Positions 40,301-50,720 are shown, counted from the stretch's first letter. The stretch: 64,000 nt of DNA from Gavia stellata (GCF_030936135.1 NC_082613.1:1612001-1676000); one strand, 5' to 3'. Notes: a model not told the origin generated them from the letters alone. A program made the numbers and translations.

Positions 40301-43300
40301 TGGATGTCATCAGTAACGATAAGGTCTAGCATCTTGTGGAAGTCACAGACATTAGCAGCTGACTGCAGCTGCTCCCAGATGGGGGCCAGGAGGCTGAACT
40401 CCGCATTTTTAGAGGAGTGGTCAGGAGGCACCTCTCCCAGGTGGTGTGAGAGATGGATGGACAAAGGAAGGATGTGGCTGTACTTATTTTTCATGACTGA
40501 TAACTGTTGAGGGCTTGGCTCGCACTGGCACCGGAGAGGAGTGACATTTCTGGTGTCCTCCTGGTTGGTGAGGAACTTGGCCACAGAACTGTTGAACATG
40601 ATCATTAACTCCTCTATCATCTGATGGGACCCCCTGTTACCTGGGGAGCTTTCCTCATCCAGCTGGTCATAGAAACAGTCCTCCTGCAGCCGAAACTTCC
40701 GATGGATCCTGGAAAAGTGATAAGCCACAGCTATGCAGTCCTCCAGGGTATCGAAACGAAGGGCCCCTGCCCCTCTCCTGTAGCGGTCCTTAATGCAGAG
40801 CTCTGCCTCTTCGTAGGACAGCTGCCTGTCCGAGTGGATCACAGAGATGGTGAAGACTCGCTTTAACATCTCATCAGTCTCCTTTTCTACAGTGACAAAC
40901 AAGGAGATCACCCGACGGTCTTTCTGTGGCAGAAGGCTGCAGACGTCTTGGCTAATGTGGGGTGGGAACATGCACAGCGGCTCCTGGTTGGGAGCATAGT
41001 AGGTGACACCCCGCTTCTTTGCTTCCACGTCCAAGGCACTGCCTTTGGGAATTATGCCAGCCACATCTGCAATGTGGATCCCAATCTCATAGTGACGCCC
41101 AAGATCCCTAATGCTGACAGCGTCGTCCAAATCCCTGGCACCTTGGGGGTCGACAGTGAAGGTCGGGTAACTGCGACAGTCCTTCAGATTTTCCTTGGTG
41201 AGGTTTAGTTTGCTGCTGGAGGTGTATTTGGCTGACTCCTTAGTGACAGCAGCTGGGTATTTCTTCTCCAAACCGTACTCCAAGTCAAGGATCTTTAAGC
41301 CTTCTTCCAAAGTCAATGCCGCACGCAGAATCTCCGTTATTATCCCCAAAGGGTAGTAGAATCCTTCCCGCCAGGAGATAACCCGGACGCAGAAGAACTG
41401 GCATCTCCTCGTCTCCTGGCTAATCTTCTCGCAGCTCACCACTCTGTACTTCCCATTGACAAGCCTGCGGATAGGAATGACATTGGGTTTCTCCTTCAGC
41501 CCTGGGACGAATATTTTGGTGACAGTGGGATCAATGGGTATCATCACCCGGGGATCAAATTCATCCATCATGCAGATGAAGGTCCGTTCTCTCTCCGCGC
41601 GCTTTAATATGCCCACCACCTTCCCCTGAGCGCGGTGGTTGCCGCTGTCAGCTGTGCCGCTCTGCAGGATTTGCACGAGCACCTCGTCCCCAGTGAAGGC
41701 CGTCCCACAGTGAACTCTGCCTTTGATCTGAATGGTCATCACAGGGGAGTCGTCGAGGGTGAAGGCAGAAGCTCTGTCGAACCCTTCTTTGACCAGCTCG
41801 CACCTCTTGTACATTTTGGGGTTCATATGCAGATACTCCTGCATCATCTGAGAAGAGAAGCTGATGTATTCCTGCCTGTCTTCCCACAGGTTTGAAGACT
41901 CGGACTTCACGTTCAGCAGCCCTTCTTCGGACACCGTCACCAGTACGTTCTTGCTCTCATCTAAGAGCTCCTGGAGTATGGGATCATCCGGATTCATGCT
42001 CTCAGCCTCAGAGCTCCAGGAATCCGTGTCGCTGTCCTCCTCGTCCCCCTCCGGGCTCCTCCTGTTCCAGCTCTCCTTGTCGCATGCAGCCTGTTTGATC
42101 TGGGCCATTGTCAGGTTCTCCGGGAAGATGCTCCCCTTCTCGATGCACTGCTGGATGAAGCGCTTCCAAACCTTGCTGCACTGGCCATGGGAGCACAAGG
42201 CCACGGCATCCCCCACCGCAATAACCAGCGACTGAGCCCGGGTCATGATGGTGTTGAGCACTCTGGCTTCGTTGAAGAACTCAAGGTGGTAGGAGGCCGA
42301 GACGCGCAGGCTCTCACTGGTGTGGACCGTGCTGATGACGATGACCCGGAACTCCCGCCCTGCACCGGAGGGGACAAGGGAGAAGTCACTCACAGGAACC
42401 CCACGGGGAAGACCCTGTCTGGCTGCTGCCCGGCGCTCTGCCCATCTACGCTGTGTTACATGGCCATGGGCTGATGTAACCTTGCTTGGCTGAGTCACAG
42501 GAGTCGCCTGACGCGAATAAAGCAGCTCTTGGGGATCGCGAGGGCCTCCAGGCATGAACCAGGATGGACAGACACTACGAGGCCACCACCACCCATGCAC
42601 CAGGGAGCGAAAAGCAGCGTGGAGATGGGAGAAAGGCAGGGCACCGGACCAGTGCAGCCATGAGCGCCCGTGGAGCAGCCCTGCGTGCTCAGTGCCACCG
42701 GCAGCCCCGCCAGCCACTCCTCACAAACATGGATAGTTTCCTGTGAATCCCAAATTCCTCAGGGAACCGAGGGTCTTGCAGGAACAAGAGTAATGACCAT
42801 TTGCAAGAATCCCTCTCCCTTCGAGGACAGCTCTGCTGGCTGATCGCATGACAAATAACAAACGGCAAGAGGCACCCTGGTGATTTCAGAGCTGGGAAGA
42901 GACTGTAAAGAAAGGGTGTGGAGATCAGAAACACACCCCAGGGGTCAGTTATTCTCACCACGAGGAGTCCCAGCTGCACAATAAAAAAAAAATAATGATA
43001 AAAACATGGATGAGTCATAAATTAAGTCCTTAAGGACAAAACCAGCCCTATCCCTCTCTTGTCATCCAGAGCAGCAGAATCCTCCTTTAGTGAGCTGTTC
43101 TGTGATTTTTTTGCTGTGACTGGTACCCACAGGCCGTCCTGGTTTCAATTCCCTTCTATTACCAGCCTCCTCCGCTGGTACTTGGGGCTTTCACATGATT
43201 CACACATGCTCAAGTCCCTGGGATTGCACTTACAGTGTTTTCACCCTCCTACAAAGCAACATCCATGTATTTGAAACGAGTTGACAGTTGGGTGCAGATT

Positions 43301-46300
43301 TAAGTCAGTGTGAAATCTTATTCACTAAGGAAAGGACAAAAATCAAAGAATTACCAGCCAGAAGGGGATGGAAATCAGCCAAAGGATTTCCAGGCACTCC
43401 CTCCTAATCAGCGCTACGTGGGCTGTGGCCGCTCACTGCAGTGGTGGCAGAGCCACGGGGAGGGGCAGGGGAGCTCTGCCAAACAGCACCGCATGCACCC
43501 TCCCAGAGAGGTATTTTGCCACGAGATCAGCTGGTGGTTTGCATTTTAGCAAGGAGGACAACGTCAAGATGCTGGAAAGACCTCTGCTAATGACCCAGTG
43601 TCTCTTCCCCCTGCCCATTACACAGTGGCTGTAGCTGCTATAGAGTCTCCTGTCCACCAACGTGACTGCAAAAGTTCTCCCTAGCACACAGAAGACCTCA
43701 AAACGCAGCCAGGCGTGACCAACTATTGCACAAGACACAAACCTGGCAAGTTTTCATAGTTTTCTACTACCACATCTTGTAGCTGCTTTTTCCTCAGCTC
43801 TTGTCTTATTGCAGAAACCTGGTAAGAAAGAAAGAGGCACAACTGAATACAGTTCCAGCTCAGAAACGCCCCTACAGCCCCAAGGTCCCTCACCCTTCTC
43901 AGCTGAAGGTTCCCCAAGAAAGTTACTCGACAGCAGCCACACGTCCTGGGCCAACTTCAGCCAGTGCTCCCAGTCTACCCTATAGTTAACCTGCCCAGAA
44001 GATGCTGAAAGAACTCTTCAACTAAGCCATCCCACCAGGAGGCATTTCTGCTCCGACCACCCATGACTTACTACCCAAAGGAGAGCGCCTCGAAAAAACA
44101 CTGATGGCAGACCCCAGATTCCCTTTTTACTAGCACAAGAGACAGGTTTATCATAAATAGAGTCCAGCATTTATTAGGGAGTGTTTAGAGAGCGGTCAGC
44201 AGTGCATACACAGCCTCTTCAGGTGGGGAACGTGTGGCTCTCCTACATACCTGCATCCCATGGGACACCACACAGATCCTCTTCAGATCTTGGGCACCCC
44301 ACTCATCTGGCCACCTCTGATAGATCTCCGTCACTTTCTCAATCACTTGTATTATCTCGGAGGCGTTGTGCCAAGAAATCACGGACATATCCCTTTCAGC
44401 CACGCCAGACACGTGGCAGAACATGAGTGGGTAGATTTCCGGATGGGGTGGGATGTTCCCACTGGCTTGGATAGCATTGCCTTTGCCAACGTAGAAGTGC
44501 TTGGAGACAAACTCAATTATGCCTGCAGTGGAACGATAATTCTCATTGAAGATGATCCTGCTCTTCATGGCCACTTCATGCCTCTCTTTCTGGTAAAACT
44601 GAAAGAGTCGGTTTAACAGGGTGTGATCAGCAGATTGTCCATCCCCAACACAGAACAGCTTTGGGGTTATCTGCATGTGGTCCCCAGCGAGGACAATCCG
44701 GGTCTCAAAAGTGGCGTAGGAGAGTGGAACCAAAGCTTCACACTCCAGCATCTGAGCAGCCTCGTCGATCATGATGTGGGTGAAGTAGCCTGGGGCAACC
44801 TTCAAGTTCTTGGACAACATGGAGGTGGTAATAATGATGCGGTGCCTGTTGATCTCCGCCTGTGTGGGGTGCCGGAAGGAGCGCTGGTCTGGCGAGAGGC
44901 AGCAGTAATTCTGAGTGATGGGGTCCGTCATGTTGATGGGACGGTCAGTGGATATAATCCTCAAGGGAACAGCCCACGGATGCCCGTTGGTCACGTAGTT
45001 ATGGAAATACTCCCGGATGTAGATGTCAGCAGCACTGGAGGGGGAAAAAGGGGAAATTATCAAGGAATTGTAAGTGCTGTTCCCAATGCTGTGACATCAT
45101 CCCAGTGTGCTATCTGATCATTCACCAGCATGCACCCAAAACCTCCCCCAGCTTCGGCTGACAATGCACTTGTCACAGGAGATCTTCACATATGCACAAA
45201 GAAGCCGGTGTTTACTCAGCCACCAGTTCCAAGCCTATTTTGAGAGTTTGGTTTAAAATAGGAGATGATACTCAAGACTAGGGCATCCCTCGATGCTCGT
45301 ATGGAAAAACGTAACGTGTCCAACAAACTCTGAGTCCCTGCTTCTCCAGGGCCAAGTCACACAGACCTCTCCTCTGACAGCTAATCATCCCCAGCCCGGG
45401 CAGGTGATACAAGATCTGCAGAAGAAGCTTCCGTGCAACCAGACAGCCTGAAACAGGCTAAGATTAGCAGTCACCCATCTATTATACATTAACAACTAAG
45501 GCAGTAACAGCCTGCAGGATCGGATGTGGACACTCTTTTCAGCGTAACTGCTCTAATTTTAACAATCTTGGCCTGGTTTCTCTGAAGGCAGATTCAACGG
45601 CAGTCAGACCAGATCTGCATTTCCTCTTCCCTGGGAAAAGTCAAAAAATTGGCATGCGCACAGAGCACAATAGTCTTCAAGGGCAAGTAGAGCATGATAT
45701 TATCCCAACAAGATCAGGCAACGGCTTTCTACTTCTTCCGGTAAGCAGTAAAGGCTAGGAAGAAATAACCATCTCTCCAACCCCATCCCCATTTTATAAC
45801 GAGGCAGGAATATTCTGCCTCTCCCACAAAGACTTCCACCCATGCCAGGCTTCTTCCTAGCTGGAAGTGCTAGAGTAGTTTAAGACATATTAAATAAAAA
45901 CTGATTTATTTAAACAAGTAATTGAAATGCATGCTAAGAAGAGGCCAGCTCAGCTCTGTTTCATACACCCTGGCTCCCGCTCATCCCATCAGGCAAGCGA
46001 TGGACCAGCCCATGACTCTGGTTGCCTCTTCCCTCACCCCCTGCTAACCTGTTAGTGTGAGTGCAGATCAGCACCCGCGCAGTGGGCTGCCTGAGGATCT
46101 CTATGGTGGCCATGGCCAAGGTGAATGTCTTCCCTGTGCCGAACGGCCCGTAGATGAGAAGAGGGGGGACCTGCCGGCTGCTGGTTGCCTGGCCTGTGAT
46201 GAAGGAGATGGCTGATTTCTGCTTGATATTCCCTTTCTGTGGTGACCCAAGAGAGTAGGGGACAGAGCAACTGGCGACATCTGGTAGGACCAGCTTCTCA

Positions 46301-49300
46301 TCCAAGAGGCGGTCCACAGCCTGGTGCCACTGCCGGAACAGCAGCTGGTCGATTTGGAACTGGATCTCCACCTTGTGGGAGGTGTTTGGCTTGAAGTTCA
46401 GCTCTGAGCAGCATCTCTTTGGTATCTGTAGCCAGATGGTCTTCTCCGTGGTGGCTTTATGCTCCACAATAACCTCGTAAACTCGATTGTCTACAGGTGG
46501 GTCAAGTGCCAGGAAAGCAGTGGGCACAGACCTGCTCAGCAGATACCCCTCGTCTGTGTCCGACGAGAGGTTGTAAGGGGTAGGCACTTCAGCAAACAGC
46601 TCACCAGAGAGGGCAAACTTCATCCCCATGGAGAGGCTTTGCAGCATGGGGGTCAGCAAGATGAGGACCCGCAGGTTGAGTCTGAAAGGAGGAAACACCC
46701 CAGTGAACAGCAGAGAACTGGCCGGTCGGTTCATCAGCAACCGCCCTCCCCGCTGCAGAGGGGGGATTGGTACCTACACCCAGAGAGGGTCTGCCAGCCC
46801 CCAGAGCACACAGAGGCAGAAGCCGTGCTTCTAGCTAATCCAGGGCCGCAGGACAAGCCCAGCCCTTCCCCTCCTATCACCACCCAGCAAGCCATCTTTC
46901 TGGGCAGGTTTCCATTTTTCTGGGAAGGCGCTTCAGGACCCAACCCAGAAGAGACGGAGACTTCAATAGCGGCGTGGCCCCAAGGGCAGGGTTAGCAATG
47001 GGCCCACGGTCCATAGTGAGCAGGAACCCTCTGGGTCCACGCCTGGCACTTACTTGGCAATCAGAGCCTGTTCAGCTTCTTCCTCGCGGAAGAGGAAGCT
47101 GTGCATCCTCTCACGATAGTTGAGACGGGTGATGGGAACGGTCGCACCACCCTCGCGCTGGTAGTCCAGCGCGAGAGCAGGAGGTTTGTACTTGGCCAGC
47201 AGATCCACGTCTTCACTAGTCCTTGGCACACTGGGAATGATGATCCGGTTACCTCTATCCCATCGCACAAAGTTGACGGGGCGGCTGCTGTCCCTGCTGC
47301 CGGGGACGTGCTGGGGAGTCTCGCGCCGGCCCACCTTCACCTTGATCTTCTGCATGAGGACGGGGCGTCTGCCGAAGTCGAACACCACCCACTGCTCGAA
47401 GATGCCCAGCGTGCAGCACTCCATGCAGACCTCCACCAGCGCGGTGGGTGGGGAAGAAGGCAGGGTGGCCACGTGCTCCCCCCGAATGTAGTGGAGGCCC
47501 CGGGAAAGCCCATTCCCTGAGAGGTAGAAGTTGACTCCAGGTTCCCGCTTCAGTAGCGCCACGTGCTGCAGAGGCATCTGCCGGTTGAGGAGAAGAGAGG
47601 GACATGCTGAGGCAGCCCGCGGGAAGAGTCCAGTGGCTGATGACGTCCTCCCAGCAGCGTTTCGTACCAAAAGCTGCTGCAGGAACCGAACGCCATGCCG
47701 GACCTACGGTGCTCTTGAAGTTCTCCTGAAAGGAGCTTATTCCTTGTGCAACCCCACAGCAATTATTTTAAGGTCTTAAAGAACCTCAGGTTTCAGTTTT
47801 ACAGCAATTGAGCCAGTCTGCTGTAAACGGGAAATCTCCTACTTGGAGAGGAGAATTAGACCCAGGCTCTCGTCCCCAACACCCACAAAATCCTGGGCAG
47901 GAAAGTGGCTGAATGTTGTTATTTGTGATGATACGTGGGAGGTGCTGAGAGCAGCCGGGCCCGCCCCAGCCCCATCACACCAGACGAGACAGGAGACACG
48001 GTGGCTGCACCCTCCACGCATGGCCCCAGGTCAGGCACCGCCTGAGCCTGAGCTGCTCCCAAATACCTGACATATGTCCTCATTCAGACATCCCAAAATC
48101 CCTATCCTTCTGCCCCTTGCAGAAATAATAGCTAGAAAACCAAACAAAAAACCCCAAAGGACAAGGACTGTGCACAGCGGCAGGCGCTGCCAGCGGCTCG
48201 CAGGCTCCTGCTGCGCAGAGCTGGGCTTACCTGGGAGTGGACCCTGAACTTCCACTGGTATTTCATCCTCCTGTCCTCTGACTGCACGTCCAGGGGCTGC
48301 TCACACACAACTCTGACGCCCTCGACGTGCTCAGCCATCTGTGGAGGAGGCACGAGAGGAACAGGATTGAGGGCAACATCCCAGGGACACACTGCAGAGC
48401 CCTCGGTGGGGCCATCTTCATCCTTTGCCTTTATGCTACGTCCTCCTGAGAGGAGACCGACAGTAAATCCTCACGCTCAGTCCTCACCCACACCACTGCT
48501 CAGTGTCCCCACGCAGCAGCCTTGGGGAACGAAAGGACCCATGGCAGAGCAGCGCACTCGGATACCCCGAGCAGGCTCTTGGGTTGCCATCTCAAAAGGG
48601 GTGAGGGAACGGAGATGCAACATCCCTTTCTGCATCACTGTTAGAAAAGGTGAGCGGTGGCCTCCATTCCCAAGCTCTTACACAAGAGGCTTCTCGTGAT
48701 GCACCGGGCTCCGGCAGACAAGCACGCTCCCACCCCACCGCCCATGACTCACAATCAACACCTCGTTGGAGCACGTCCGATACTCAGCGATGAGCCGGTC
48801 CTGGTAGGATAAAAGCCCTTCCTTCAGTGCTTGCTTCTTTTTCTTCACAGCAACCTTCACCCTCTGGATCCACTCCTGCAGCTCCTCGGCGGAATGAGCC
48901 TTGGTGCAGCTGTTCCCCATTTCGCACACCTCCGCTCTGTCGGGAGAGAGGTGTCCCAGGTGGCACAGGGCTCCGTGGGGAGCGGGCAGCTGCCTGCTGC
49001 CCCTGCCCTCTTCCCCGCGGCACCGGGTGGATGCCTTACCTGCTGCACAGCGAGAACTTGGTCAGCCCGAGCGGCGGCGCGCGGTGGACCCACTGGACAG
49101 AGGTGTCGGCCGAAAGCATCTGCTTGTGCTCAACGGAGGAGCAGTGGCTCTCGAAGCTCTCCTGCGAGCTGAAGGTCACCAGGCAGACCCGGCAGTAGAA
49201 GTGCACCGGCGCAGGTGCCGCCAGCTCGCCGTTGGTGCTGCAGGTCCCCGCGGCCGGCAGCAGGTCGGAGCGAACCAAGCCGTGGTGCCTCTCGGCGTCC

Positions 49301-50040
49301 CAGACGGCCATCTCCACGTCGCTGTGCGCGTACTGGCAGCGCTGCGCGCTATGCTTGCAGGGCTGGCCCCTGGAGACGAACCTGCAGTAGTTGAGGATTG
49401 GCACGCTCTTGGGGCAGGGCCGGATGGCGGTGTACTGCTGCTTCCTCCGGCTGTCCGACACCACGTGCACCAGGAGGGGGTCCCAGGTCCGGTGGGACTC
49501 ACAGAACCACCCCTGGCCGCCCACCGAGATGCGCTGGGGGCAGCCGAAGAAGCAAGGCTTGCAGATCTCCTGGAACTGTCCCCCGAACTCGCTGGCGATC
49601 TCGCTGGCGGCACTGGCCGTGGGGTGGGGGGCAGCAGCGGGGCGAACCCCCAGCTGCGCCTGCAGCACCGCCTCCTTCAGCCGGCGCCGGTCCAGCTGCT
49701 GCTCCCTCTCAAAGTTCCAGACTATGGCCTCCTCCTGGCTCCAGGCGAAGGTGCACTGGCTCTTGTGCTTGCTGCAGCCCAGCCCCATGACATAGTACCT
49801 GCAGACGGCGTAGCGGGCCGGGTTGGGGAAGCCCGGCCGCCTCGACACCTTCCTCCAGGCTGTGCTCCGGCGGCTGCGGCAGCGGGCCAGGAGGATCTCG
49901 TACATGCACTTGTGCTCCACCTCTCGCAGCTGGTAGGTGATCTCGTTCTCCTTCACGCTGCACTTGGAGCAGACCAGGCGCAGCTCCAGCTGCTGCTGGA
50001 GGCAGCCCAGCGGCACCGCCGGCCTGTTTGCCGTCGGCAT
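31233..50040 (-). CDS. HELZ2: Helicase with zinc finger 2 (19 coding exons, complete)
   Basis: HELZ2 (PRIC285) is an interferon-inducible protein with a dual UPF1-like helicase layout flanking an RNB exonuclease, also described as a PPAR co-activator. Nineteen exons with GT-AG borders join to 8,460 nt with no frame break: 2,819 residues, against about 2,649 for the annotated human form. Order: CCCH fingers and one C2H2 finger (about 80-350), a linker, helicase 1 (Walker A GPFGTGKT at 784-791, DEAA at 907), the RNB domain (about 1495-1860) with all four catalytic Asp (in [10 protein letters not shown], near 1505-1515) and SPIRRY, then helicase 2 (GPPGTGKT at 2344-2351, DEC at 2530, QYRM at 2594, GITRAQ near 2765). 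The ATG at 50040 is the first in frame after an upstream TAG. I recall that human HELZ2 has been reported to initiate at a non-AUG codon, so the N-terminus is uncertain. It converges on FNDC11 and has GMEB2 upstream. Confidence 0.96.
31867..32034 (-). CDS. HELZ2: HELZ2 coding exon 18: motif VI
   Basis: Residues 2723-2778, ending in phase 1; acceptor AG at 32036-32035, donor GTGGGT from 31866. Contains GITRAQ (motif VI, the Arg finger). An 18-base A run (minus strand; 32058-32075) lies just upstream of the acceptor and leaves a short, weak pyrimidine tract. Confidence 0.93.
32486..32642 (-). CDS. HELZ2: HELZ2 coding exon 17
   Basis: Residues 2671-2722, ending in phase 1; acceptor AG at 32644-32643, donor GTGAGG from 32485. 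Contains SPYNAQ (motif V region). Confidence 0.93.
32916..33134 (-). CDS. HELZ2: HELZ2 coding exon 16
   Basis: Seventy-three codons (residues 2598-2670), phase 0 at both ends; acceptor AG at 33136-33135, donor GTGAGG from 32915. Begins directly after QYRM, in RecA domain 2A. Confidence 0.93.
33385..33519 (-). CDS. HELZ2: HELZ2 coding exon 15: motif III and QYRM
   Basis: Forty-five codons (residues 2553-2597), phase 0 at both ends; acceptor AG at 33521-33520, donor GTGAGG from 33384. GDHKQLRP (motif III) and QYRM (motif IV-type) are classical for UPF1-like helicases. Confidence 0.94.
34317..34509 (-). CDS. HELZ2: HELZ2 coding exon 14: second Walker B
   Basis: Residues 2488-2552, ending in phase 0; acceptor AG at 34511-34510, donor GTAAGT from 34316. 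Contains the Walker B DEC at 2530-2532. Confidence 0.94.
35095..35211 (-). CDS. HELZ2: HELZ2 coding exon 13
   Basis: Residues 2449-2487, ending in phase 2; acceptor AG at 35213-35212, donor GTGAGT from 35094. Arg-rich then acidic helix. Confidence 0.92.
35681..35822 (-). CDS. HELZ2: HELZ2 coding exon 12
   Basis: Residues 2402-2448, ending in phase 2; acceptor AG at 35824-35823, donor GTAGGC from 35680. Part of the UPF1-like insertion in RecA domain 1A. Confidence 0.92.
36086..36250 (-). CDS. HELZ2: HELZ2 coding exon 11: rest of second Walker A
   Basis: Residues 2347-2401, ending in phase 1; acceptor AG at 36252-36251, donor GTAAGT from 36085. It begins with the split Gly and TGKT (Lys 2350), then a Lys/Glu-rich insert and GPSNKS (motif Ia). 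Confidence 0.93.
36405..36447 (+). mobile_element. Older CR1 copy, left fragment
   Basis: About 40 bp ending in GCTGCCCAGGGAGGTGG and TTGAG, which match the CR1 3' coding end also present at 37017-37040 in the younger copy. The sequence resumes across the younger element at 37177. The left border is approximate. Confidence 0.65.
36448..37176 (+). mobile_element. CR1 LINE, 3' part, younger copy
   Basis: A 5'-truncated CR1 non-LTR retrotransposon, antisense to HELZ2. The + strand codes the C-terminal part of the CR1 reverse transcriptase (stretches such as [33 protein letters not shown]). The frame breaks after the A run at 36973-36980, so the copy is dead. The end is the CR1 3'UTR with the terminal ATTCTGTGATTC repeat at about 37164-37175. 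Confidence 0.93.
37177..37316 (+). mobile_element. Older CR1 copy, right fragment
   Basis: Continues the older CR1 from GAGTCACCATCCCTGGAGG through its 3'UTR to the terminal ATTCTATG at 37309-37316. More diverged from the bird CR1 pattern than the younger copy. Confidence 0.8.
37391..37522 (-). CDS. HELZ2: HELZ2 coding exon 10: Q motif and start of second Walker A
   Basis: Residues 2303-2346, ending in phase 1; acceptor AG at 37524-37523, donor GTAAGG from 37390. It ends inside the P-loop: GPP is coded here and the following Gly codon is split by the intron. Confidence 0.93.
37915..38000 (-). CDS. HELZ2: HELZ2 coding exon 9
   Basis: Eighty-six nt (residues 2274-2302), ending in phase 1; acceptor AG at 38002-38001, donor GTAGGT from 37914. 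Basic helix in front of helicase 2. Confidence 0.9.
38849..42359 (-). CDS. HELZ2: HELZ2 coding exon 8: end of helicase 1 plus RNB nuclease
   Basis: A 3,511-nt exon coding residues 1104-2273, ending in phase 2; acceptor AG at 42361-42360, donor GTAAGT from 38848. It starts with helicase motifs V/VI (the MTRAQ stretch), passes an acidic linker (about 1185-1205), and then holds the RNB (RNase II/R family) domain. The conserved Asp set in [10 protein letters not shown] is intact at about 1505-1515, and SPIRRY lies near residue 1840. Confidence 0.95.
43743..43818 (-). CDS. HELZ2: HELZ2 coding exon 7
   Basis: Seventy-six nt (residues 1079-1103), ending in phase 1; acceptor AG at 43820-43819, donor GT at 43742-43741. 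Both neighbours need this phase change, which supports the call. Confidence 0.9.
44251..45034 (-). CDS. HELZ2: HELZ2 coding exon 6: helicase 1 Walker B and motif III
   Basis: Residues 817-1078, ending in phase 0; acceptor AG at 45036-45035, donor GTATGT from 44250. Contains DEAA (907-910), the motif III-like stretch GDHMQ, and the NYRS motif. Confidence 0.94.
46049..46681 (-). CDS. HELZ2: HELZ2 coding exon 5: helicase 1 Walker A
   Basis: Residues 606-816, ending in phase 2; acceptor AG at 46683-46682, donor GTTAGC from 46048. Carries the P-loop GPFGTGKT at residues 784-791 and the CTHTN motif Ia at the exon end. Confidence 0.94.
47054..47577 (-). CDS. HELZ2: HELZ2 coding exon 4: linker before helicase 1
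   Basis: Residues 432-605, ending in phase 2; acceptor AG at 47579-47578, donor GTAAGT from 47053. Beta-rich region typical of UPF1-like helicases before the RecA folds; no catalytic motif. Confidence 0.93.
48231..48338 (-). CDS. HELZ2: HELZ2 coding exon 3
   Basis: Thirty-six codons (residues 396-431), phase 0 at both ends; acceptor AG at 48340-48339, donor GTAAGC from 48230. No motif. Confidence 0.9.
48753..48936 (-). CDS. HELZ2: HELZ2 coding exon 2
   Basis: Residues 334-395; acceptor AG at 48938-48937, donor GTGAGT from 48752. Together with exon 1 it completes a CCCH finger across the junction (C332, C338, C344, H348). A Lys-rich helix follows. Confidence 0.93.
49040..50040 (-). CDS. HELZ2: HELZ2 coding exon 1: zinc-finger region
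   Basis: Residues 1-333, ending in phase 2; donor GT at 49039-49038. It contains C80/C89/C96 with Trp at position 100 where a CCCH finger needs His, a complete CCCH finger C219/C228/C235/H239, and a C2H2 finger C283/C286/H299/H305. Confidence 0.94.
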
Positions 50041-50149
50041 CCTCGGCGGTGGCTTGAGTGGAGCAAAATTAACGTCGGGAAGTTCCTACAAGGCGATGCC
50101 AGGGAGAGGAGGCGCCATGGAGCGGCCGTGTCCTAGCTCACTACGTACC
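50041..50149 (-). other. HELZ2: HELZ2 5'UTR with possible 63-bp intron
   Basis: A strong donor GTACGT starts at 50148 (exon edge 50149) and an acceptor AG lies at 50087-50086 (exon start 50085). The intron would be very short. Neither the spliced nor the unspliced form supplies an in-frame upstream ATG; an ATG at about 50157 would open an overlapping out-of-frame uORF when spliced. Confidence 0.35.
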
Positions 50150-50549
50150 TGCCAGCCATTGGTGCAAGTTCACAAAGCCTGACAAAGAAACGAGGAACAA
50201 GCGACTTAGCAGGAAACATCAGCTGGTCCCTGGCTGGGCACACGCCGAGGCACCGGCACAGCCTGGCTCCACTCACCAGCAAGTGGCCAGGAACCTCACC
50301 CAGCGCCCAAACCCACCAGACACCCTCGCCCTTGGCACCCGAGCGCCTGGGGTCTGCCCCCACCCGCTCACCCAGCTCCGTTCACCCGCCAGCCAGGTCC
50401 CAGGAGACCACGTCCAGCAGGAACCAGGCTGCCGAGCGGCGAGGGCTCGCGGCAGGGCTCAGCTCGGTCCCCGGCGTGCCACAGCCTGCAGACCGTCGGC
50501 ATTTACCGCCCAACACAGGAGAGCTGGCTGCAGCGGAGGCTAACCCGGC

Positions 50550-50720
50550 GGGCCCGGCACAGTCCCCACAGTGGCCACCGATGTCCTCCCAGACTGCGGC
50601 CGGACTATCTGACTTCCTCTTCCCGCTGCTGGCGCCTCCCCCGCCTCGGTTCGCTCCTGCCAACTTTCTCTTTCTTTTTCCTGCTCTCTCCCCTGCGTCC
50701 GTCACCCCATGACAAGCGGG
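50550..50720 (-). promoter_or_regulatory. HELZ2: HELZ2 promoter region (inferred)
   Basis: GC-rich sequence about 0.5-0.7 kb upstream of the HELZ2 start with an ETS-like CTTCCTCTTCC stretch and the IRF/ISRE-like element at 50663-50676. No TATA box is evident. The exact start site cannot be set from sequence. Confidence 0.45.
50663..50676 (-). promoter_or_regulatory. HELZ2: IRF/ISRE-type element
   Basis: On the minus strand the site reads AAGAAAGAGAAAGT, which contains GAAANNGAAA, the IRF-binding core; it differs at one position from the full ISRE. HELZ2 is interferon-inducible in mammals, so the position about 620 bp upstream of the start codon makes sense. Confidence 0.5.

Larger units (their letters stand above)
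31868..48752 (-). other. HELZ2: HELZ2 introns
   Basis: The introns are compact, from about 100 bp to 1.4 kb. Those above 300 bp are 32035-32485?, 33520-34316, 34510-35094, 35212-35680, 36251-37390 (holds the CR1 pair), 38001-38848, 42360-43742, 43819-44250, 45035-46048, 46682-47053, 47578-48230 and 48339-48752. Apart from the CR1 elements and short A/T runs I see nothing notable in them. The first listed is about 450 bp and includes the 18-base T run at 32058-32075. Confidence 0.8.

Noticed and set aside
48901-50136. 411-codon + strand open frame opposite HELZ2 exon 1
   Set aside because: It is the antisense shadow of the zinc-finger exon, whose minus-strand frame has clear motifs and correct splice sites.
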